Source of the DNA: Prado023 sp963700475
GTDB taxonomy: Bacteria > Actinomycetota > Actinomycetes > S36-B12 > CAIYMF01
DNA length: 64,000 bases
Direction: 5' to 3'
Assembly: GCA_963700475.1 (NCBI GenBank)
Contig: CAVOXR010000009.1
Span: 124,001 to 188,000 of the forward strand
The notes beneath the pieces were generated by a model. That model saw only the letters and a list, made by a program, of their open reading frames with translations, did no database searches and had not been told where the DNA came from. This document shows positions 15,233 through 24,371 of the stretch, in pieces. The stretch's first letter is position 1, and each line of letters begins with the position of its first letter. The position numbers were made by a program, and so were the translations under genes.

Positions 15233-17302
15233 TCAGGCGCCCGACGCTGCCGCCATCTCCGCCCGACGCTCGAGGGCCAGCTCGCGGATCCGGGCCAGGT
15301 CGTCATCGGAGTAGATGCCGTTCACCCCGGAGATCGCCGCCAGCTTCATCCCGTGCTTGAGGCCGATCTGGTAGATCTCCTTGACCTTCTCCCACTCGAT
15401 GTTGCGACCGACCGTGTAGGTCTCGTAGCGGCCCTCGAGTGCCAGGGCGATCGTCTCAGCCAGGCATGCGTAGGCCACGCCGTGCGGGAGGCCGATGTCG
15501 CGCATGTGCACATCACCGGGCAGCTCGATCTCGCCGGACTCGATGACAAGGACGTCGGGCCTCTTGGCGACGTCCTCGGCCGACAGGTCCAGGGGCCGGG
15601 CGACGTCGGTGATCACGCACCCGGGCTTGACCGCCATGATGTCGAGCACGCGCTTGCCCGCACCGGAGGTGGCCGTGACGATCATGTCCATCTCGGGGAG
15701 GGCCTCGTTGGGGGTGGCCGCGACATGGATGACCGCGCGCGGGTTCTCGCGCTCCATGTCGGCCTTGAGGGCCAGCAGCTTCGCGGTCTCGGGCGAGATC
15801 AGGTAGAGCTCGTCACTGGCCAGGGCGAGAAGTCGGGCGCAGACCGAGCCGATCGCGCCGGTGGCGCCCACGACCATCGCCTTGCCCTTGATCCGGCCAT
15901 GCTCGTCGACCTCGGACAGCCCGAGGCGCTCGAGCGCCTCATGCGCCGCCCACAGGGCGCCGGACGCGCTGTAGCTGTTGCCGGTGGTGATCGGCAGCGA
16001 CGCCTGCTTGGCCACCGTGACTCCCGCGTCGCCGACCACCTTCGTGAACGCGCCCAGGCCCATGATCTGGGCGCCGAGCTTCTTCGCTTCATCCGCCGCC
16101 GCCAGCAGGCGCGAGTAGGTGAACTCCGGGCTGTGCGCCAGGAGCTCCTTGGGCGTTCCACCCACGGTGATGAGCCAGCCCTCGGCCTCGTCGCCGGTGG
16201 GAGAGGTCACGCCGGTGATGCGGCCGTACTTCATCGGAGGGGCGTAGGCCATGGCCTTCTCGACACCGTCCATGACGAACCCGGGCGACACCCGCTCGAT
16301 GGTGCGCAACGGCTCCACGTTGGTCAGGAAGCGCTGGGACAGCGGGTGGATCACGAACGCGAAGCGGCTGCGCCGGCGGAAGCCGTTCGGGTAGAGCACG
16401 CGGGGCTCCAGGCCCGCGGACACGATCATGTCCAGCAGGTCGTCGTTGGTCAGCCTGCCCAGAGGGCTCGACGAGGCCGCCAGCATCATCGCCTCGAGGA
16501 CCGCAGCCGTGATGGTGAAGTCGAAGGGCTGGGGGGTGGAGTCCAGGACCATGTCGACGTCAAGGTCGGCCATCTCCGCCAGCCGCTCGTCGGAGACCGA
16601 GGAGGTCACGACCGACTTGCCCCGCAGGTCGCCGACCCCGAATGCCATGAGCTCGTCACACGTCGCCACGATGACGTGGGAGTCCTCGAGGGAGCGGCGC
16701 GCCAGTGAGCTGCTCAGACCGTGACCGGGGGCCTTCACCTTGGAGCGCACGGGCCCCGGGAGCTGGCGCACCGGCCACATCCCGATGTTCGCCGCGAGGC
16801 CGAGCACGGGGTTGGCGTCCATGCGCTTGAGGACGTCGAGGCGCAGCAGCGGATCGGCGAACTCGAAGTTCGCCGTGTACTCCTGCAGGATCCGGATCGT
16901 GCGGGCGTGGTTCATGCCGCCGAGGACCACGACCCGGGCGTTCGTGTAGTACCCGGGCATCGTGTTCTGCACGTGCCGGATGGACCACTCCTGCAGCACG
17001 TCGCGCAACGCATGGCCGTCGGTGACCGGGATCATCCGCGTGGCCCGCTTCACCTTGTTGACGGCTTCGAGGTCCCCGTCGTAGAGCCCGGCGATCCGCG
17101 CCTCCCGGATGCCGGTCACAGCGATCACGTCGGCGTCGTCGGCCCACTTGCGCACCAGCTCCTCGGCCGCGGCGACATCGCCGTTCGTGCCGATCCGGCG
17201 CAGGTGGAACTCCTGCTCGAGGAAGGTCACGTGCTTGTCGTAGTCCCGGTCGGATCCGGCGAGGCTGACGTTGACGATGACGGCGGGCTTGTCGGTGGTC
17301 AC
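15233..17302 (-). CDS. long-chain acyl-reductase-like protein with large extra N-terminal region
   Basis: This is a 689-aa soluble protein. From about residue 365 it resembles cyanobacterial acyl-ACP reductase (AAR), which makes fatty aldehydes: GLGAFTKVV, ITTGNSYSASGALWA (AAR: TTGNTHTA), the NADPH motif VVGATGAIGSVCARLLA (AAR: CGATGDIGSAV), and YACLAETIALALEGRYETY-GRNI (AAR: FACFAEAILLEFEGW-GRNQ). Cys613 aligns with the acyl-thioester cysteine of AAR. The first 360 residues are extra and unrecognised, with a Rossmann-like VVVLGGMNHARTIRIL. AAR of Synechococcus is only 341 aa. The substrate (acyl-CoA or acyl-ACP) and product (aldehyde) are inferred. It lies between a male-sterility-type reductase and a patatin gene. 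Confidence 0.72.
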   Translation of the reverse strand: MTTDKPAVIVNVSLAGSDRDYDKHVTFLEQEFHLRRIGTNGDVAAAEELVRKWADDADVIAVTGIREARIAGLYDGDLEAVNKVKRATRMIPVTDGHALRDVLQEWSIRHVQNTMPGYYTNARVVVLGGMNHARTIRILQEYTANFEFADPLLRLDVLKRMDANPVLGLAANIGMWPVRQLPGPVRSKVKAPGHGLSSSLARRSLEDSHVIVATCDELMAFGVGDLRGKSVVTSSVSDERLAEMADLDVDMVLDSTPQPFDFTITAAVLEAMMLAASSSPLGRLTNDDLLDMIVSAGLEPRVLYPNGFRRRSRFAFVIHPLSQRFLTNVEPLRTIERVSPGFVMDGVEKAMAYAPPMKYGRITGVTSPTGDEAEGWLITVGGTPKELLAHSPEFTYSRLLAAADEAKKLGAQIMGLGAFTKVVGDAGVTVAKQASLPITTGNSYSASGALWAAHEALERLGLSEVDEHGRIKGKAMVVGATGAIGSVCARLLALASDELYLISPETAKLLALKADMERENPRAVIHVAATPNEALPEMDMIVTATSGAGKRVLDIMAVKPGCVITDVARPLDLSAEDVAKRPDVLVIESGEIELPGDVHMRDIGLPHGVAYACLAETIALALEGRYETYTVGRNIEWEKVKEIYQIGLKHGMKLAAISGVNGIYSDDDLARIRELALERRAEMAAASGA

Positions 17303-17361
17303 TGTGTGCTCCAGAGGTGGGGGGTGGCGTGTATTCGAGGGCAGTGCGTGGCGCAGACGGC

Positions 17362-18453
17362 TCAGGTCATCGCCGAGGAGTCGAACTCCGGGTGGGCGAG
17401 CATGAAGTCCAGGAGGGTGCCGGCGTAGTCGGCGAACGGCGGGCAGGCCACCCCGGTCCCCTCGAGGTCGGTGACCGCATTGGTCGTGGTGTGCACGGTC
17501 CGATACGCGAAGTAGTCCAGCCCCTCGGCCGGAAGGCCGAGGAGGCCCTCGAGACCGGGAACGCCGCCGACGATCGCGTGCGTCAGCCCCAGAGGCAGTG
17601 GTACCCAGACCACCTTCTTGCCCATGTGCTCGGCGAAGACGTCGACGAGCTGCCGTGCGGTCGGCGGGTTCGGGTCGGTGAGGGCGTAGGTCCGGCCCAG
17701 GGACTTGTCCATGACGGACAGGGCATCCATCGCGTCGATGACGTAGTCCCGCGGGACGAGGCCGAACCGGACCTTGTCGGCGTCACCGACCGCCGGGATG
17801 AAGGCCACCGACAGCTGCTTCCTCATGAATCCGGCGAGGAAGTACGGTCCGTCGTACTTCTGCGTCTCACCGGTCACAGAGTCACCGACGACGACCCCGG
17901 GACGGTAGATGGTCGCGGGCAGTCCGGCCTTCATGGCGCGGCGCACGAGCACCTCAGCCTCGAACTTCGTCGACTCATAGTGGTTCAGGAAGCCCTGCCC
18001 GACGTCCAGCCCGTCCTCGGGGAACTCGCCGTCGTAGTCCCCGCTGACGTAGCACGTGCTCACGTACTGCAGGCGTGTGAACTTCTTGCGTGACAGGCAG
18101 AACTCGATGACGTGGGCAGTGCCCTCGACGTTGACCCGGCGGGCGACCGGCTCGGGGACCGCCAGGTCGTACACGGCTGCGAGGTGCCAGACCTCGGTCA
18201 CGTGCTCCAGCCGGGCACGATCGACGTAGTCGATCCCCAGGCCGGGGGCGGTGATGTCGCCCTCGACCAGGGCGATCCGGCCCTTGGTGTGTGGATGTGC
18301 GGCCTCGATCTCAGCGATCCGCTCGGTGGCCATGGGCACGTAGTGCGGCTGCACGAGGCAGACCGCGTCCACGCCTTCGCGCCTCGCGAGGATCCTGGGC
18401 ACCAGGGCCGAGCCCAGGAACCCGGGGAAGCCCGTCATCAACAGCGAACCCAC
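17362..18453 (-). CDS. NAD(P)-binding reductase of the male-sterility / fatty-acyl-reductase type (extended SDR)
   Basis: This 363-aa extended SDR has the cofactor motif MTGFPGFLGSALVPRIL at the very N-terminus, VWHLAAVYDL, the catalytic Ser region LQYVSTCYVSGDY, the YESTK (YxxxK) pair, and YRPGVVVGDSVTGETQKYDG. This is the NAD_binding_4 subfamily, which includes plant and animal fatty acyl-CoA reductases and CAR/NRPS terminal reductases. The GTG at 18453 puts the cofactor loop at the usual position. The acyl-reductase-like gene follows 59 bp downstream, so the two probably act in sequence, for example acyl to aldehyde to alcohol. Product unproven. Confidence 0.8.
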   Translation of the reverse strand: MGSLLMTGFPGFLGSALVPRILARREGVDAVCLVQPHYVPMATERIAEIEAAHPHTKGRIALVEGDITAPGLGIDYVDRARLEHVTEVWHLAAVYDLAVPEPVARRVNVEGTAHVIEFCLSRKKFTRLQYVSTCYVSGDYDGEFPEDGLDVGQGFLNHYESTKFEAEVLVRRAMKAGLPATIYRPGVVVGDSVTGETQKYDGPYFLAGFMRKQLSVAFIPAVGDADKVRFGLVPRDYVIDAMDALSVMDKSLGRTYALTDPNPPTARQLVDVFAEHMGKKVVWVPLPLGLTHAIVGGVPGLEGLLGLPAEGLDYFAYRTVHTTTNAVTDLEGTGVACPPFADYAGTLLDFMLAHPEFDSSAMT

Positions 18454-18637
18454 ACCAACCGCCTCCAGCCATCCTGTGCGCACCGAGCGCACTCTGGCCC
18501 GGCAAGTCCTCACAGCCTACTGGCCGGTAACTTCCGTCGCATGGTCCAAAGGTCCCGGAACCGAGACCGGAGGGCCCAGACCCGCCCCGTTGCCGGAGCG
18601 TGCGGGACTTCCGCGGGATGTCGCTCCTCGTGGGACG

Positions 18638-19823
18638 ATGCAGCCCGTGAGCGCATCCCTGGCCGACCTGTCCGGACGCCCCGCCGACCCAGCAGCGATG
18701 CTCGGCTCCGATCACCCCGTGGTGGCCGGCCGGACCTCCGATGCCGTGCTCCTCCGAGCCGCTCGAGGGGAGGCGGTCGAGCACACCCCCGTGTGGTTCA
18801 TGCGCCAGGCGGGCCGCTCGCTGCCCGAGTACCGCAAGGTCCGTGAGGGCACCGCGATGCTCGAGTCGTGCTTCACCCCCGAGCTCGTGGTCGAGATCAC
18901 CGACCAGCCCGTGCGCCGCCACGGCGTCGACGCAGCGATCTTCTTCTCGGACATCGTGGTGCCGTTGAGGGCCATCGGCGTCGACCTCGACATCGTCCCA
19001 GGTGTGGGGCCGGTCGTCGCCGATCCGATCCGTGATGCGGCCGGGGTGGCCACCCTGCGCGACCTGACCGACGAGGACGTCGCGCCCGTGCTCGAGGCCG
19101 TGCGGATCCTCGCTGGGCCCACCGGACCTCTGGGCGGCACGCCGCTGATCGGGTTCGCCGGTGCGCCGTTCACGCTGGCCAGCTACCTCATCGAGGGCGG
19201 ACCCAGCCGCGACCACGCCCGCACCAAGGCCCTGATGTACTCCGACCCCGGGCTCTGGAACGACCTTGCCGACCGGCTGGCGCGCATCGCGGGCGCGTTC
19301 CTTCGGATGCAGGTCCTCGCTGGGGCAAGTGCCGTCCAGCTGTTCGACTCCTGGGCCGGTGCACTGCCCGCCGCCGACTACGAGGCACTTGTCCTCCCGC
19401 ATGTGCGCACGGTGCTGTCAGCGGTCGAGGACCTCTCGATCGCCCATGGCATTCCGCGGATCCTCTTCGGAGTCGGGACCGGGGAGTTGCTTGGCACGAT
19501 GTCGCAGGCCGGCTCCGAGGTCATGGGGGTCGACTTCCGCGTGCCCCTGGACGAGGCGGCGAGCACGGGTGCGCGCCGGTGCTGCGCTTCAGGGCAACCT
19601 CGACCCCGCGGTCGTACAGGCCAGTCCCGCTGCGGTGGACCGACGGGTCGACTCCGTCCTTGCGGCCGCCCGCCGCAGCGGCCGCGGTCACATCTTCAAC
19701 CTCGGCCACGGGGTGCTGCCGGACACGGATCCAGAGGTGCTGACCCGGATCGTCGAGCGCGTCCACGCCAGTGGGCCGGTGCCCGCGGCGGACCCCAATC
19801 AGCGGGTCGGGTCGCCCGCCTGA
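18638..19823 (+). CDS. hemE: uroporphyrinogen decarboxylase (frame broken near 19561)
   Basis: This converts uroporphyrinogen III to coproporphyrinogen III, about 395 aa after repair. The signature TPVWFMRQAGRSLPEYRK is intact. FFSDIVVPLRAIGVDLDIVPGVGP, GFAGAPFTLASYLIEGG and LFDSWAGALP follow. After VPLDEAA the frame shifts by one base near 19561; then ALQGNLDP and GHIFNLGHGVLPDTDPE complete the enzyme. Both parts match the family, so an indel error is likely. The ATG at 18638 is used. Divergent from the acyl-reductase operon and followed 25 bp later by hemG. Confidence 0.95.
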
Positions 19824-19848
19824 GGGCGGGGGATGGCACAGTGGACCT

Positions 19849-21360
19849 GTGACCGCGAAGAGAACCACCCGCAGGACGGGAGCATCGGCCAGTTCGCCCA
19901 CACCATCGCCGGAACCGGCGCCCCGCAGGCACGTCGTGGTCGTCGGTGGCGGCATCTCCGGGCTGGCGGCCGCCTGGTACCTGGTGCGCACCCACTCGGA
20001 GATCGAGGTGACCCTTCTCGAGGCCGCCCCGCACGTCGGTGGCAAGCTCTCCGTCAGCGACGTCGCAGGGATCGCGGTGGACGAGGGCGCGGAGTCATTC
20101 GTCGCCAGCAGGCCCGAGGCGCTGCGGCTGGCACGTGAGGTCGGGCTCGAGAGCGACCTGGTGACGCCCGCCGTCTTCCAGGCCTCGGTGTTCAGTCGTG
20201 GCCGGATCCGGGCCATGCCCCGCGGCCAGTTCATGGGGATCCCCACGGACCTGCGGTCGCTGGCCGCCAGCGAGGTCCTGTCGCCCGCGGGCCTGCTGCG
20301 CGTTCCCCTGGACCGCGTGATCTCCCCGACACCCATGGGCCAGGACGTCTCCGTCGGGGAGTTCATCTCCGCACGGGTTGGCCGCGAGGTCGTGGACCGG
20401 CTGGTGGAGCCACTTCTGGGCGGGGTCTACGCGGGGCGCGCCGATGCCCTGTCCATGCAGGCAACGATGCCGGCCCTGTTCCGCGAGCTGCGACATGACC
20501 GGTCCCTGCTGGCCGCGACACGGCGCGTGGCGGGGGGCGGCATGGAGGCCGCCGGAGCCCGCCGCGGGCTGCCCTTCCGGGGCGTGGTCGGTGGCGTCGG
20601 CCGCGTTCCGGGCGCGATGGCAGCGGCCCTGGTGGGCAGTGGAGTGCAGATCCGCACGCGGACGACCGTTCGGGGCCTGACGGCCACCGAGACCGGGTGG
20701 GACGTCGAGGTGGGGCCGGCGTCCTCACCCGAGGTGATCCACGCCGATGGCGTCATCGTCGCCACCCCCGCTGCGCCCGCGGCTCGCCTCCTGGCTGATG
20801 TCGTGCCGAACGTGGCTCTGGAGCTCTCGGGGATCGAGGCCGCGAGTGTGGCCGTCATCGCCCTGGCCTACCCGGCGGGCGACGTGCGCCTGCACGCCTC
20901 CGGCTCGGGCCTGCTGGTCCCGCCCGTGGAGGGTCGGATGGTCAAGGCCGTGACGTACCTGGACCAGAAGTGGGGCTGGCTGAACGAGGCCGCGGAGCGC
21001 GAGGGCGTGCGCCTGCTGCGGGTCTCGATCGGCCGGCACGGCGATACCGAGGTCCTGCAGCGCAGCGACGAGGAGCTCGTCGAACTGGCTCGCATCGACC
21101 TGGCCCACTTCCTGGGCATCGACGCGCAGCCCATCGACAGCCGCGTGACCCGTTGGGGCGGTTCCCTGCCCCAGTACGCGGTCGGCCACCGCGCGCGCCT
21201 CGAGCGGATCACCCAGGGACTGCGCGAGCAGCCCAGCCTCGCCCTGTGCGGTGCGTCCTACGACGGCGTGGGGGTTGCAGCGTGCGTCGGGTCCGCCTAC
21301 GAGGCGGCAGGTCGGGTCGCCCACGCGCTCGTCGAGGCCCCAGGAGGTCGACGTGGCTGA
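19849..21360 (+). CDS. hemG: coproporphyrinogen III / protoporphyrinogen oxidase (HemG/HemY type)
   Basis: This 503-aa FAD enzyme has the dinucleotide motif HVVVVGGGISGLAAAWYLV after a 30-residue Ser/Pro/Arg-rich leader, plus LLEAAPHVGGKLSV and AVDEGAESFVASRPEALRL. The C-terminal FAD contact is LALCGASYDGVGVAACVGSAYEAA. In actinobacteria this enzyme oxidises coproporphyrinogen to coproporphyrin III. GTG start at 19849. It sits between hemE and hemQ, and its last codons hold the ribosome binding site and start of hemQ. Confidence 0.93.
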   Translation: MTAKRTTRRTGASASSPTPSPEPAPRRHVVVVGGGISGLAAAWYLVRTHSEIEVTLLEAAPHVGGKLSVSDVAGIAVDEGAESFVASRPEALRLAREVGLESDLVTPAVFQASVFSRGRIRAMPRGQFMGIPTDLRSLAASEVLSPAGLLRVPLDRVISPTPMGQDVSVGEFISARVGREVVDRLVEPLLGGVYAGRADALSMQATMPALFRELRHDRSLLAATRRVAGGGMEAAGARRGLPFRGVVGGVGRVPGAMAAALVGSGVQIRTRTTVRGLTATETGWDVEVGPASSPEVIHADGVIVATPAAPAARLLADVVPNVALELSGIEAASVAVIALAYPAGDVRLHASGSGLLVPPVEGRMVKAVTYLDQKWGWLNEAAEREGVRLLRVSIGRHGDTEVLQRSDEELVELARIDLAHFLGIDAQPIDSRVTRWGGSLPQYAVGHRARLERITQGLREQPSLALCGASYDGVGVAACVGSAYEAAGRVAHALVEAPGGRRG

Positions 21361-22063
21361 TCCCAGCGAGTCCGGCAAGCGCCCGGGCCAGGGCAAGGCA
21401 GCCCGCGACCTCAACGAGCAGATCCGCTACACCATGTGGTCGGTGTACCGGCTCGTCCCGGGTGCACCGAGCCCGTCGGGTGACCTCGCGTCGGTGGTCG
21501 CGAGTGCGACAACGGACGACGTGGTCCTGCGGGGCGCGTACGACGTCGGCGGGTTGCGGGGGGATGCCGACCTGATGCTCTGGTGGCATGGGCCTTCTGC
21601 CGAGTCGCTCCAGGCCGCCTACCGCGCGGTCGCCGAGGCGGCCGGTGAGCGGCTGGAGCCGGTCTGGTCCCAGATGGCGCTGCACCGGCCGGCCGAGTTC
21701 AACCGCTCGCACGTCCCGGCCTTCCTGGCCGACGAGCGCGCCCGTGACTGGGTGTGCGTGTACCCGTTCGTCCGCTCGTACGAGTGGTACCTGCTCGAGG
21801 AGTCCGAGCGGCGCGCGATGCTCGTCGAGCACGGGCAGATGGGTCGCGACTACCCGGATGTCCGGGCGAACACGGTCGCGGCGTTCGCCCTGGGCGACTA
21901 CGAGTGGATGCTTGCGTTCGAGGCCGACGAGCTGCATCGGATCGTGGACCTGATGCGGCACCTTCGCGGCTCGACGGCTCGCCGGCACGTGCGCGAGGAG
22001 GTGCCGTTCTACACCGGTCACCGGGTCGAGGTGGGGACGGCCGACGCCCTGCTGCGCGGCTGA
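21353..22063 (+). CDS. hemQ: coproheme decarboxylase HemQ (chlorite-dismutase family)
   Basis: This 236-aa enzyme decarboxylates coproheme III to heme b using peroxide, the last step of the coproporphyrin-dependent pathway. YTMWSVYRL opens the fold. The catalytic Tyr137 is in VCVYPFVRSYEWYLL, and the proximal heme ligand His195 is in FEADELHRIVDLMRHLR. AGGAGG at 21342-21347 lies inside hemG and the GTG at 21353 overlaps the hemG stop, so the two are translationally coupled. The ferrochelatase hemH is not in this window. Confidence 0.93.
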   Translation: MADPSESGKRPGQGKAARDLNEQIRYTMWSVYRLVPGAPSPSGDLASVVASATTDDVVLRGAYDVGGLRGDADLMLWWHGPSAESLQAAYRAVAEAAGERLEPVWSQMALHRPAEFNRSHVPAFLADERARDWVCVYPFVRSYEWYLLEESERRAMLVEHGQMGRDYPDVRANTVAAFALGDYEWMLAFEADELHRIVDLMRHLRGSTARRHVREEVPFYTGHRVEVGTADALLRG

Positions 22064-22075
22064 TCGGATGTGTGC

Positions 22076-22516
22076 TCAGCCCTCGGTGGTCAGCCGCAGG
22101 CTGATCGAGTTGATGCAGTAGCGCAGGTCGGTGGGTGTCCCGTAGCCCTCGCCCGCGAAGACGTGGCCGAGGTGGGACCCGCAGGAGGCGCAGCGGACCT
22201 CGGTGCGCTTCATGCCCAGCGAGCGGTCCTCGATCTCGATGATGGAATCGCCGGCCAGCGGCGAGAAGAACGACGGCCATCCACAGTGCGAGTCGAACTT
22301 CGTCTCACTGCGGAAGAGCTCGGCGTTGCAGGCACGGCACGAGTAGACCCCGACCTCCTTGGTGTCGGTGTACTCACCGACGAAGGGTCGCTCCGTCCCG
22401 CCGTCGCGCAGCACCGTGCGCTCCTCCGGCGTCAGGCGCGCGGCCCACTCCTCCTCGGTCAGCGCGACCTCGTAGGCGGTGCCGTCAGGACGGGTGGCGG
22501 AGACGTGGTGACCCAT
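22076..22516 (-). CDS. msrB: peptide-methionine (R)-S-oxide reductase
   Basis: This 146-aa repair enzyme reduces methionine-R-sulfoxide in proteins. Two zinc-binding pairs are present (YSCRACNAEL and VRCASCGSHLGHVF), as are GWPSFF and the catalytic cysteine in LRYCINSISL. It is the normal MsrB length. The ATG at 22516 begins MGHHVSATRPDG. It is convergent with hemQ (12-bp gap) and divergent from the LigD-type polymerase gene. A hemQ/msrB neighbourhood is also found in mycobacteria (Rv2676c/Rv2674). Confidence 0.95.
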   Translation of the reverse strand: MGHHVSATRPDGTAYEVALTEEEWAARLTPEERTVLRDGGTERPFVGEYTDTKEVGVYSCRACNAELFRSETKFDSHCGWPSFFSPLAGDSIIEIEDRSLGMKRTEVRCASCGSHLGHVFAGEGYGTPTDLRYCINSISLRLTTEG

Positions 22517-22575
22517 TCCCCAACGGTAAGCGCCCCGGCCCCCACGCGAAACCGGAACAGCCCACCCCCATCTCC

Positions 22576-22648
22576 GCAAACCCTCCGCTTGCGCTCAAAC
22601 CCTCCCGTCCGGTCTGGAGGGTTTGACCATTCCCGGAGGTTCTGCGGT
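22576..22648. repeat. nested inverted and direct repeats in the msrB/polymerase divergent gap
   Basis: TCAAACCCTCC (22595-22605) is exactly reverse-complementary to GGAGGGTTTGA (22616-22626). A further direct copy, GCAAACCCTCC, lies at 22576-22586. GGAGGTTCTGCGG at about 22635-22647 is an imperfect complement of the outer copy. The gap holds the promoters of two divergent genes, so this is more likely an operator or a small mobile hairpin than a terminator. Confidence 0.55.
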
Positions 22649-22703
22649 CGAGGGTCGGCCGATCGGCGGGACGCCGGACTGCTCGGCCGCTAGCGTTCAC
22701 GGA

Positions 22704-23786
22704 ATGGCGAAGGACGCGTTCGGCGCACCGGTGATCCGCGAGGTCGACGGGCACGACATCCGCGTGAGCAATCCGGCCAAGCCGTACTTCCCGGAGGCGT
22801 CGGGCGGTCCGATCACGAAGCTCGAGGTCATCGACTACTACTCCGCCGTGGGCGAGGTGATGCTCCGCGCCCTGCGTGACCGGCCGACGACGTTGGAGCG
22901 ATGGCCCGGGGGAGTCGTCCCGGGCGCGCGGCTCAGCACCCGCGAAGGCTTCAAGGGGGAGGCGTTCTACCAGAAGCGCGTGCCCACGGGGGCGCCCGAC
23001 TGGGTCCGCACCGCCCGGATCGCCTTCCCGTCGGGCCGCACAGCCGACGAGGTCTGCCCGCACACGCCGGCGACGATCGTCTGGGCAGCCCAGCTCGGCA
23101 CGATCACCTTCCACCCCTGGCCGGTTCGCTCCGGCGACGTCGACCATCCTGACGAGCTGCGCATCGACCTCGACCCCCAGCCGGGGACGGACTTCGACGA
23201 CTCGGTGACCGTCGCGATGGAGTTGCGCGGGATGCTCGACGAGCTCGGCTGGGTCGGCTACCCGAAGACCTCGGGCGGTCGTGGCGTTCACATCTACGTG
23301 CGGATCGAACCACGGTGGACGTTCACCGAGGTGCGCCACGCGGCCATCGCGATCGGCCGGGAGCTGGAGCGGCGGATGCCGGGTCGAGTCACGACGAGGT
23401 GGTGGAAGGAGGAGCGGGGCCAGACGGTGTTCGTCGACTACAACCAGAACGCCCGCGACCGCACGATCCGCTCGGCGTGGTCGTTGAGGGCCGTCGCCGA
23501 GGCGACGGTGTCCGCGCCGGTCACCTGGGCGGAGCTGCCCGAGGTCGCGCCGATGGACTTCACACTGCGGACGGTCCCGCCCCGATTGCTCGCCCTCGGC
23601 GATCCGCATGCGGCCATTGACGACGTCGCCCACGACCTCACGCCGGTGCTCGAGTGGTACGACCGCGACGTCCGGGACGAGGGCCTGGAGGACATGCCCT
23701 ATCCGCCGGACTACCCGAAGATGCCCGGCGAGCCGAAGCGGGTCCAGCCGAGCCGGGCCAAGTCCCCCGACGAGCCCGCAGGCTGA
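22704..23786 (+). CDS. LigD-type primase-polymerase (NHEJ polymerase domain, stand-alone)
   Basis: This 360-aa archaeo-eukaryotic primase-type polymerase fills gaps and adds ribonucleotides at DNA ends in non-homologous end joining. The catalytic pair Asp155/Asp157 is in LRIDLDPQPG; FHPWPVR, TSGGRGVHIYV and the third acidic residue in TVFVDYNQN are present. It corresponds to the polymerase domain alone; the nuclease and ligase domains of full LigD are absent. A separate ATP-dependent ligase gene lies 0.6 kb downstream on the other strand. No Ku gene is in the window. ATG start at 22704. Confidence 0.9.
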   Translation: MAKDAFGAPVIREVDGHDIRVSNPAKPYFPEASGGPITKLEVIDYYSAVGEVMLRALRDRPTTLERWPGGVVPGARLSTREGFKGEAFYQKRVPTGAPDWVRTARIAFPSGRTADEVCPHTPATIVWAAQLGTITFHPWPVRSGDVDHPDELRIDLDPQPGTDFDDSVTVAMELRGMLDELGWVGYPKTSGGRGVHIYVRIEPRWTFTEVRHAAIAIGRELERRMPGRVTTRWWKEERGQTVFVDYNQNARDRTIRSAWSLRAVAEATVSAPVTWAELPEVAPMDFTLRTVPPRLLALGDPHAAIDDVAHDLTPVLEWYDRDVRDEGLEDMPYPPDYPKMPGEPKRVQPSRAKSPDEPAG

Positions 23787-23810
23787 CACTCGCGAGCCTC
23801 GAGGGGTTGT

Positions 23811-24170
23811 TCAGTTGCCGAGCAGTGAGTTGCCGGCGGGCCCGGCATTGATGTCGGCGTCCGCATCCCGCAGATCCACCCAGCGGGGCTGCAGCGCCGG
23901 CCAGGGCTCATGTTCCTGCGGCGCTACCTCGGGCGGGGCATCGGTTCGGGTGTCGATGTCGAAGTGCGCGTAGAACGGGTCGCGACCCAGGGCGGCCGTC
24001 AGGGCGAAGTACACGCCCAGGACCGCGAAGGCGATGGTGATCACGCTGGACTGGCCGGACATGACGACCGCGAATCCCGCGAGCAGCAGGAAGCTCAGGG
24101 CGATGCAGCCACGTACGAGCCGATCCTCACGACCGACCGTTCCAGATCCATGGGTGAATGGGATGCGCAT
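23811..24170 (-). CDS. YgaP-like (DUF2892-type) small membrane protein
   Basis: This 119-aa protein has two hydrophobic helices (RGCIALSFLLLAGFAVVMSG and SVITIAFAVLGVYFALTAALG) followed by GRDPFYAHFDIDTR and an acidic/Pro-rich soluble tail. The two-helix hairpin ending in a GxxPxY-type motif fits the YgaP/DUF2892 family. The N-terminus MRIPFTHGSGTVGREDRLVRG is cytoplasmic. No function is known. The gap 24171-24371 on its other side shows nothing convincing. Confidence 0.65.
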   Translation of the reverse strand: MRIPFTHGSGTVGREDRLVRGCIALSFLLLAGFAVVMSGQSSVITIAFAVLGVYFALTAALGRDPFYAHFDIDTRTDAPPEVAPQEHEPWPALQPRWVDLRDADADINAGPAGNSLLGN

Positions 24171-24371
24171 GGTTCCCCTCGCTGTCAGACAGTTCCCACC
24201 ATCGTCACCCGGGCACCGCTCGCGGAGCGGCAGGCACGCCGGGGTCGGGAAAGATGGGATCAGTCTACTGGGAGGAATCCGACGAAACGCCCGAATCAGC
24301 CACTACCTGCTGGCGGCGCGCAGCCTTCGTCATGACGGCCCGCTAGATCGGCTGTGGCCGCTCGGAGGTCC

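Noticed and set aside
24254..24346. 30-codon plus-strand frame starting MGSVYWEESDETPESATT
   Set aside because: It has a weak ribosome binding site (GGGAAAG) and no recognised relatives; it lies in a gap between two minus-strand genes. It could be real but is unsupported.
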